Below, in pieces: positions 1 through 3,993 of a DNA stretch of 5,013 bases; within the stretch, counting starts at the first letter, position 1, and the number at the start of each line of letters is the position of its first letter. A program made the position numbers and the translations under genes. The notes beneath the pieces were generated by a model. It did not search any database. It was not told where the DNA came from and saw only the letters and a list, made by a program, of their open reading frames with translations. Source of the stretch: Methanolinea sp. SDB. GTDB taxonomy: Archaea; Halobacteriota; Methanomicrobia; Methanomicrobiales; Methanospirillaceae. Where the stretch lies: the NCBI GenBank assembly GCA_001412335.1, contig LKUF01000277.1, positions 1 through 5,013 of the forward strand. The letters are read 5' to 3'.

Positions 1-24
1 AACCTGCTGCCGATGCAGGGCGGC

Positions 25-30
25 AAAAAA
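25..30 (-). terminator. Possible oligo-T terminator of the PUA gene
   Basis: A run of six T on the minus strand lies 17 bases beyond the PUA stop codon. Archaeal RNA polymerase commonly terminates at such U-rich tracts without a stem-loop. The short window edge beyond it holds no start codon or gene I can support. A 5-bp CCTGC/GCAGG inverted repeat at 3-19 is too small to interpret. Confidence 0.3.
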
Positions 31-46
31 GGGGAGAAATACCGGG

Positions 47-547
47 TTATAATTCGATATTCCAGATGTCATCACCAACGAAATGTATGTTTTTCACCAC
101 TTTGCCCGAAGATTTTTCCCGCATCTCATCTGCATCGAGTTGCGAAAGGCCGAGGGCAATGGGCTTTCCATGGCGTTCCTCAACGATCTGGACCGGATGG
201 CCTGTCCATATGTCATCCGAAATTCCAACAATCCCCGGCCTCATTACGTCCGCCCCGTTCACCACGTACGAGACTGCACCGGAATCGATGGTGATGCGGC
301 GTTCCGGAAAAGGCCTGGCAACGGCACCTTTCAGGGTGGGAAAGACATAATCCCTGTATTCCATGAGATGAGGCAACTTGTCGACCAGATACAGGGTGAG
401 CCCTTCCCGGTCCGTCTCCACCACCTCGACCCGCTCGCCCATGAAGAGGGATGCTGATTCTCCGATCTCTTCTTGCAGCCTGGTATACATCGTAACAGCC
501 TGGGCTTTCCGTATACTGTGACGCTTCTTCGTTGCAATTCGTGACAT
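47..547 (-). CDS. PUA-domain RNA-binding protein, archaeal MCT-1-like family
   Basis: A 166-residue protein. Residues 1-80 resemble the N-terminal domain that precedes PUA in the universal archaeal family (basic RHSIRK start at 9-14, then a YLVDKLPHL strand and an FPTLKGA motif at 69-75). Residues 84-160 are a typical PUA domain, with IDSGAVSYVVNGADVMRPGI at 87-106, a HGKPIALG segment at 126-133 and a GKVVKNIHFVGDDIW end at 148-162. PUA domains bind structured RNA. The family is related to eukaryotic MCTS1, a translation reinitiation and ribosome-recycling factor, so a role at the ribosome is inferred. The reading frame stays open upstream to an ATG at 676, but those extra 43 residues look non-coding. 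The ATG at 547 gives the RHxIRK start usual for the family. A GGGGGAG stretch lies about 16 bases upstream of it, rather far for a ribosome binding site. The gene is transcribed away from the Sm-like gene. Confidence 0.9.
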   Translation of the reverse strand: MSRIATKKRHSIRKAQAVTMYTRLQEEIGESASLFMGERVEVVETDREGLTLYLVDKLPHLMEYRDYVFPTLKGAVARPFPERRITIDSGAVSYVVNGADVMRPGIVGISDDIWTGHPVQIVEERHGKPIALGLSQLDADEMREKSSGKVVKNIHFVGDDIWNIEL

Positions 548-770
548 CTTCTGATTAGTATTTCTCCCCCTTTCATCAAAAAGCATTTGAAGGGGTGCAG
601 ATAACACTAGATTACCTGTGTATTCCCAGGACGATCCCGAATGACATATCCGGTGGCATCCATATCCCTGGGACATTGGAATACATCGATTCCTATTCTC
701 TTCGCTATCTTTAAGTATCCCTCACGCGCACATATATTACTCCAAATTAATTTATGTTGGGTTTGAGAAT
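548..770. other. Divergent intergenic spacer with promoter-like tracts and dyad symmetry
   Basis: About 220 bases between the start codons of the divergent PUA and Sm-like genes. The 100 bases nearest the Sm-like gene are AT-rich, with tracts at 709-717 and 731-754. The middle part has an interrupted inverted repeat: TCCCAGG at 624-630 against CCTGGGA at 667-673, and TGTATTCC at 619-626 against GGAATACA at 678-685. It also has two copies of CATATCC at 645-651 and 661-667. I found no credible protein-coding frame, although the PUA frame stays open to an ATG at 676. A CTTAAAGATA tract (minus strand, 707-716) is one possible promoter for the PUA gene. If used, it would give a leader of about 135 bases that includes the inverted repeat. 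Confidence 0.45.
731..739 (+). promoter_or_regulatory. Putative TATA box for the Sm-like/L37e/purF cluster
   Basis: CATATATTA is a fair match to the archaeal TATA element. Its centre would place transcription start about 26-27 bases downstream, near 761-763, giving a leader of about 9 bases. That fits the lack of a strong Shine-Dalgarno sequence before the ATG at 771. A second AT-rich tract, TTTAAGTA at 710-717, is an alternative that would give a leader of about 30 bases. Confidence 0.45.
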
Positions 771-998
771 ATGACAAAACGGCCGTTGGATATTTTGGAT
801 CAGGTATTAAACCGCCAGCCCGTGATTGTCTCCCTGAAAGGTGGACGGGAACTCCGGGGTGTTCTGCAGGGATACGATGTACACATGAATCTCGTGCTGG
901 ACAAGGCAGAAGAGATGGAGAATGGAGAGGTACGGAACGTGGGAACTCTTATCGTCCGCGGTGACAACGTGATCTATATCTCTCCTTCGATTGAATGA
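771..998 (+). CDS. Archaeal Sm-like protein (LSm/SmAP)
   Basis: A full-length 75-residue Sm-like protein, the usual size for archaeal SmAPs. The Sm1 motif covers about residues 14-46 and includes GYDVHMNLVLDKAEE at 34-48. The Sm2 motif lies around 59-70, with the characteristic RGDNVIYI at 63-70. Asp36, His38 and Asn40, with Arg63-Gly64-Asp65, sit where the family binds uridine in the central pore. SmAPs form heptameric rings that bind U-rich RNA; their cellular role in archaea is thought to be RNA processing or turnover. The ATG at 771 has no strong ribosome binding site and may be read from a very short leader. The stop codon lies 20 bases before the L37e start, so these are very probably co-transcribed, a pairing conserved widely in archaea. 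Confidence 0.97.
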   Translation: MTKRPLDILDQVLNRQPVIVSLKGGRELRGVLQGYDVHMNLVLDKAEEMENGEVRNVGTLIVRGDNVIYISPSIE

Positions 999-1005
999 GC
1001 AACAA

Positions 1006-1012
1006 GAGGTGA
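1006..1012 (+). promoter_or_regulatory. Strong ribosome binding site of rpl37e
   Basis: GAGGTGA, a close complement of the archaeal 16S rRNA 3' end, is followed by a 6-base spacer and the ATG at 1019. It fixes the L37e start and contrasts with the weak signal before the first gene of the cluster. Confidence 0.7.
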
Positions 1013-1018
1013 AGAAAT

Positions 1019-1201
1019 ATGTCAAAAGGAACTCCGTCAAAGGGAAAACGGAACAAGACCCGCCACATCGCCTGTCGAAGGTGCGGGAGCATCTCCTATC
1101 ACGTGCGCCATAAGGTCTGCTCTGCATGCGGTTTTGGTAGAAGCACCAGGATCCGCAAGTACCAGTGGCTGACAAAGAAACCAAAAATCCCCACCCACTA
1201 A
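1019..1201 (+). CDS. rpl37e: Large-subunit ribosomal protein L37e
   Basis: A 60-residue, very basic zinc-ribbon protein of the 50S subunit, full length for archaeal L37e. The zinc site is two CxxC pairs, Cys19/Cys22 and Cys34/Cys37. Around them are the family hallmarks GTPSKGKRNKTRHIACRRCG at 4-23, CSACGFG at 34-40 and RKYQW at 46-50. It binds 23S rRNA in the mature ribosome. It lies second in the Sm-like/L37e/purF cluster; its stop overlaps the AAGGA ribosome binding site of purF, and the purF ATG follows nine bases after the stop, so translation of the two may be coupled. Confidence 0.98.
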   Translation: MSKGTPSKGKRNKTRHIACRRCGSISYHVRHKVCSACGFGRSTRIRKYQWLTKKPKIPTH

Positions 1202-1210
1202 GGAACATTC

Positions 1211-2641
1211 ATGTGTGGTATCGTTGGCATCAGGGATGCTGGCGGTGTTTCCTTCTCTATTTATTATGCTCTTTATGCACTCCAGCACAGGGGGCAGGAG
1301 AGCGCGGGAATTGCGACGTTCGATGGCACCAGGATGCACAAACACAAGGCGCAGGGCCTGGTTGCTGAAGTATTCGATTCTTCGACACTTGAAAGCCTGA
1401 AAGGAGATGTGGGGATAGGTCATGTCCGGTACCCGACCACCGGTGAGAACCGACCTGAGAATTACCAGCCATTCAATTTTGTATTCAGGGATAACATCAT
1501 CTCCCTGGCCCATAACGGAAACCTTGTCAATGACCGCACATTGCGGGAAGAGTTCGAATGCAGGGGCCAGATCTTCTGCACCAATACCGATACCGAGCTC
1601 ATCGCCAAGGTCATCACCGATGAGATGCGCGATTCCGGCTGTATTGAGGATGCAGTCCATCGGTGCATGCGGGTGCTGAGGGGTTCGTATTCTGTCGTGA
1701 TGATGATAAACGGGGTTTTATACGGATTCCGGGATCCGCTGGGAATAAAGCCCATGTGCATCGGTAAAACTGAAAATGGCTATATAATGGCTTCCGAGAG
1801 TGTGGCGGTCGATGCGCTTGGAGGGAGGTTTCTGCGGGATATCCTGCCCGGTGAACTGGTCTGCATCGATGAGCACGGCATCAAGAGCATGCAGATCGCC
1901 CGGGCGAACCGGCGTGCCCATTGCATATTCGAATATATCTATTTCGCCCGTGCCGATGCCGTGCTTGACGGCGCGCTGGTCTATGATGTCCGGACAAGGA
2001 TTGGTGAGAAGCTGCATGAAGAGGCGCCGGTCAAAGCAGACTCTGTCTGCACAGTACCCGATTCAGGGACGGCATATGCGATCGGCTATTCTCACGGGTC
2101 GAAAATTCCCTTCGTGGAGAGTCTCCTGAAGAACCGGTACATGGGGCGGACATTTATCATGTCCACCCAGAAGGAGAGGGAGCGGGCGGTACGGATAAAA
2201 CTCAACCCAATCAGGGAGCACCTGAAGGACAAGTCCGTGGTGCTGGTGGACGACAGCATCGTCAGGGGGACGACGTCCCGGCGGATCATCGGGATTATGC
2301 GTGATGCGGGAGCCCGGGAGATCCATATGCGTATAGGCTCCCCGCCAATCAAAGCCCCCTGTTACCTGGGGGTGGACATGCCCACCAGGGAAGAGCTGAT
2401 AGCGAGCAACAGGGAGGAAGAGGAGGTACGGAAACGGATTACCGCAACATCTCTTCATCATATCTCGCTTGAGGCATTGATCGAGGCTACAGGCATGGAC
2501 AGCGAATGCCTGTGTACCGGGTGCATAACAGGACGCTACCCGATTCCAATCAATGGAGAGGAATTCATTCCGGCAAAAATCGATTTTCTGGACGGCACAT
2601 ACCAGACAAAACTCGGGAAATTCGGAGACAGATCCGAGTAA
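1211..2641 (+). CDS. purF: Amidophosphoribosyltransferase (glutamine PRPP amidotransferase)
   Basis: A 476-residue enzyme of the first committed step of de novo purine synthesis: PRPP plus glutamine gives 5-phosphoribosylamine, glutamate and pyrophosphate, in the cytosol. The N-terminal Ntn-type glutaminase domain (2 to about 230) begins MCGIVGI, so Cys2 becomes the catalytic N-terminal nucleophile after Met removal. GHVRYPTTG at 70-78, HNGN at 101-104 and NTDTE at 125-129 are its other conserved stretches. The phosphoribosyltransferase domain carries the PRPP loop VVLVDDSIVRGTTS at 343-356. Cys238, Cys384, Cys435 and Cys438 match in context and spacing the four [4Fe-4S] ligands of Bacillus subtilis PurF. 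Unlike that enzyme there is no propeptide before the catalytic Cys. An AAGGA ribosome binding site at 1200-1204 supports the start. It is the last gene of the cluster; a short TTTT at 2647-2650 is the only terminator-like sequence right after it. Confidence 0.98.
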   Translation: MCGIVGIRDAGGVSFSIYYALYALQHRGQESAGIATFDGTRMHKHKAQGLVAEVFDSSTLESLKGDVGIGHVRYPTTGENRPENYQPFNFVFRDNIISLAHNGNLVNDRTLREEFECRGQIFCTNTDTELIAKVITDEMRDSGCIEDAVHRCMRVLRGSYSVVMMINGVLYGFRDPLGIKPMCIGKTENGYIMASESVAVDALGGRFLRDILPGELVCIDEHGIKSMQIARANRRAHCIFEYIYFARADAVLDGALVYDVRTRIGEKLHEEAPVKADSVCTVPDSGTAYAIGYSHGSKIPFVESLLKNRYMGRTFIMSTQKERERAVRIKLNPIREHLKDKSVVLVDDSIVRGTTSRRIIGIMRDAGAREIHMRIGSPPIKAPCYLGVDMPTREELIASNREEEEVRKRITATSLHHISLEALIEATGMDSECLCTGCITGRYPIPINGEEFIPAKIDFLDGTYQTKLGKFGDRSE

Positions 2642-2666
2642 TATTCTTTTCAATGAGGAAATTTGA

Positions 2667-2741
2667 TAGCGAGGGATGGATTTGAACCATCGATCTACGG
2701 GTTATGAGCCCGTCGGGATATCCTGACTACCCCACCTCGCT
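2667..2741 (-). tRNA. Initiator tRNA-Met (anticodon CAU)
   Basis: The minus strand folds into a full cloverleaf. The acceptor stem AGCGAGG/CCTCGCT has seven perfect pairs, the T arm is GATGG-TTCAAAT-CCATC, and the anticodon arm is ACGGG-CTCATAA-CCCGT with CAT opposite 2704-2706. Two traits mark it as initiator rather than elongator: the terminal A1-U72 pair typical of archaeal initiators, and three consecutive G-C pairs (GGG/CCC) next to the anticodon loop. The discriminator is A (2667) and the next bases are TCA, so CCA must be added by the CCA-adding enzyme. I see no intron. It lies antisense to its neighbours, 25 bases beyond purF and 109 bases before the thioredoxin start. Confidence 0.96.
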
Positions 2742-2850
2742 GCAAGAATCGAGGTATAATATTGGATTACCCGGAGTGATATAGTTTACTCTTCCCCGGT
2801 GTTTGGAGCAGGAATAGTCATTAATACGACTCTTTCCAAAACAGGTTCAC
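2742..2850 (+). promoter_or_regulatory. Divergent tRNA/thioredoxin spacer, probable thioredoxin promoter region
   Basis: A 109-base AT-rich spacer from which the tRNA (minus) and thioredoxin (plus) genes diverge. Plus-strand TATA-like tracts are GTATAATATT at 2754-2763, GATATAGTTT at 2778-2787 and ATTAATA at 2820-2826. The last would put transcription start at or next to the ATG at 2851, giving a leaderless mRNA; the others would give leaders of about 40-65 bases. A weak AGGT at 2843-2846, four bases before the ATG, is the only ribosome binding site candidate. The sequence does not decide between them. Confidence 0.35.
2777..2786 (-). promoter_or_regulatory. Putative TATA box of the initiator tRNA gene
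   Basis: On the minus strand this reads AACTATATCA. Transcription about 27 bases downstream would begin near 2754 and give a leader of about 12 bases, removed by RNase P. The AT tract nearer the tRNA (2755-2763) is too close to the mature 5' end to serve as its TATA box. Confidence 0.35.
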
Positions 2851-3258
2851 ATGGACGACGAAGAACTGGATAGAATACGGGAGAAAAAGATTCTTGAACT
2901 GCAGCGGACGCTGGAGCAGAAGAACCTCCCCGGGGTGGTGGAGGTAAACCAGGCCACATTCTCACGGTTCGTGGAGGGAAATTCCTTTGCCGTCCTCGAC
3001 TTCTGGGCAGAGTGGTGCGGCCCCTGCCGGATGGTCGGACCGATTATCGAGGAACTCTCCCATGAATTTGCAGGAATTGTAACCTTCGGGAAGTGCAATA
3101 CGGATTTGAGCCCCCGTCTAGCTACGCAATATGGGATCTCCGCCATTCCGACCGTCCTGTTCTTTGCCAACGGCAGGATGGTGGACAGGGTTATCGGCGC
3201 GTACCCGAAAGATGCACTCAGGTCGCGCGTTATCCGCGCCTTTGGAATAGAGGAATGA
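2851..3258 (+). CDS. Thioredoxin with charged N-terminal extension
   Basis: A 135-residue thiol-disulfide oxidoreductase. The thioredoxin fold spans about 28-133, with active site WCGPC at 55-59 in the context LDFWAEWCGPCRMVGPI, and the conserved cis-proline in AIPT (Pro100). GRMVDRVIGA at 108-117 is the typical final hairpin. The catalytic CGPC is that of a classical disulfide-reducing thioredoxin. Residues 1-27 are extra compared with a standard protein of about 105 residues: MDDEELDRIREKKILELQRT is a highly charged, probably helical segment resembling the N terminus of archaeal PDCD5-type proteins. There is no hydrophobic signal peptide, so it is probably cytosolic. A third cysteine, Cys82, lies where many thioredoxins have Val in KVNVD. 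The next plus-strand gene is ubiX, 73 bases downstream; co-transcription is plausible. An electron donor cannot be deduced from this window. Confidence 0.95.
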   Translation: MDDEELDRIREKKILELQRTLEQKNLPGVVEVNQATFSRFVEGNSFAVLDFWAEWCGPCRMVGPIIEELSHEFAGIVTFGKCNTDLSPRLATQYGISAIPTVLFFANGRMVDRVIGAYPKDALRSRVIRAFGIEE

Positions 3259-3282
3259 GATAGAATCCAAATCATGGATCTC

Positions 3283-3313
3283 CTCACATTATCAGTGTGA
3301 TTATCAGTGTGAG
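3283..3313. repeat. 12-base perfect tandem repeat with flanking inverted repeat
   Basis: ATTATCAGTGTG occurs twice head to tail at 3288-3299 and 3300-3311, followed by another A that extends the second copy's match. CTCACA at 3283-3288 is the inverse complement of TGTGAG at 3308-3313, and TCACA also pairs with TGTGA at 3296-3300, so two alternative small hairpins or a spaced operator are possible. It begins 25 bases after the thioredoxin stop and ends 18 bases before the ubiX ATG. Confidence 0.8.
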
Positions 3314-3318
3314 AATGC

Positions 3319-3324
3319 AAAGGT
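3319..3324 (+). promoter_or_regulatory. Ribosome binding site deciding the ubiX start
   Basis: AAAGGT lies seven bases before the ATG at 3332. The second in-frame ATG at 3338 (residue 3) would be 13 bases away, so the first is preferred. Confidence 0.5.
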
Positions 3325-3331
3325 AGTATAC

Positions 3332-3901
3332 ATGAGAATGATCGTGGGATTGTCCGGTGCCAGTGGGATTGTATACGGGATACGGCTTCTTGCTGCCCTG
3401 CGCGAACTTGACGTCGAATCGGATCTCATCATGACCGATCTTGCAGCAAAGATGGTAGAGATCGAGACCGATTACCGGGTCTCCGACGTGTGTGCCCTTG
3501 CAACGAGGGTCCATGACTGTTTTGATTTCACGTCCCCGCTGGCAAGCGGGGGGTTTCGGAACACCGGGATGGTCGTTATTCCCTGCAGCATGAAGACGAT
3601 TGCAGGGATCGCGTGCGGGTTTGCCGACAACCTCCTGCTCAGGGCGGCAGACTGCACACTCAAGGAACGCCGCCATCTCGTCCTGGTTCCAAGGGAGACG
3701 CCCTTAAACACCATCCACCTGCAGAACATGCTGGCCCTGGCCGGTGCAGGGGCGACCATACTCCCGGCAGCACCCGGATTCTACCATCGCCCTGCAGACA
3801 TCACGGACCTGGTCGACCACATCGTGGGCAAGGTGCTTGATATATTCGATATCGAGCATCATCTCTACCGCCGCTGGAAGGAAGGGGAAATTTCGGGTTA
3901 G
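3332..3901 (+). CDS. ubiX: Flavin prenyltransferase UbiX (Pad1-type)
   Basis: A full-length 189-residue flavoprotein-family enzyme. UbiX joins a dimethylallyl group to FMN to make prenylated FMN, the cofactor of UbiD decarboxylases. The N-terminal GLSGASG at 6-12 binds the FMN phosphate region. ETD at 45-47, PCS at 84-86, DNLLLRAADCTLKERRHLVL at 99-118, PRETPL at 120-125 and PAAPGFYHRP at 145-154 are family blocks. From remembered Pseudomonas UbiX numbering, Glu45, Lys111, Glu122, Tyr151 and Trp182 match Glu49, Lys129, Glu140, Tyr169 and Trp200; Lys167 stands where that enzyme has Arg185. Methanogens such as Methanosarcina use a UbiD-type anhydromevalonate phosphate decarboxylase in the archaeal mevalonate pathway, so lipid precursor synthesis is the likely beneficiary here. 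No UbiD gene is in the window. The gene may be read together with the upstream thioredoxin or from its own promoter near the tandem repeat. Confidence 0.95.
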   Translation: MRMIVGLSGASGIVYGIRLLAALRELDVESDLIMTDLAAKMVEIETDYRVSDVCALATRVHDCFDFTSPLASGGFRNTGMVVIPCSMKTIAGIACGFADNLLLRAADCTLKERRHLVLVPRETPLNTIHLQNMLALAGAGATILPAAPGFYHRPADITDLVDHIVGKVLDIFDIEHHLYRRWKEGEISG

Positions 3902-3914
3902 GATCCACGATTGG

Positions 3915-3919
3915 TTTTT
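3915..3919 (+). terminator. Possible oligo-T terminator of ubiX
   Basis: TTTTT lies 13 bases after the ubiX stop, in the 92-base spacer of two converging genes. A second T-rich stretch, GTTTCTTT at 3953-3960, follows and forms a weak inverted repeat with AAGAAA at 3942-3947. Confidence 0.4.
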
Positions 3920-3976
3920 CTACCGTGCTTTCATGTGCAGGAAGAAAAAAACGTTTCTTTGTGGCACTAGGATTTT

Positions 3977-3982
3977 AAAAAA
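3977..3982 (-). terminator. Possible oligo-T terminator of the symporter gene
   Basis: On the minus strand a run of six T (within TTCTTTTTTAAAATC) lies 11 bases beyond the symporter stop codon. With the opposite T-run after ubiX, it would separate the two converging transcripts. Confidence 0.45.
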
Positions 3983-3993
3983 GAATAAGCTTT

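Noticed and set aside
3..19. CCTGC/GCAGG inverted repeat at the left edge as a terminator of a gene entering from the left.
   Set aside because: Only five pairs, partly at the window edge, and no preceding coding sequence can be seen to support it.
83..457. Open frame of 124 codons on the plus strand opposite the PUA gene.
   Set aside because: It is the complement of a well-recognised gene, with no ribosome binding site and no protein-like composition or known motif.
548..676. N-terminal extension of the PUA protein to the ATG at 676.
   Set aside because: The 43 extra residues (rich in Cys, His and Gly at the start) do not resemble the family, and the ATG at 547 gives the usual RHxIRK start.
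1037..1660. Long minus-strand open frame of 207 codons across rpl37e and purF.
   Set aside because: It lies entirely antisense to two confidently identified genes; its length follows from the GC-rich codon usage of purF.
2063..2653. Minus-strand open frame of 196 codons antisense to the 3' half of purF.
   Set aside because: No recognisable domain, composition typical of an antisense shadow, and the sense frame is plainly PurF.
2822..2832. TAATACGACTC, identical to the first 11 bases of the phage T7 promoter.
   Set aside because: The match stops before the rest of the promoter (next bases are TTTCC rather than ACTATAG) and there is no phage or vector sequence around it; a chance match.
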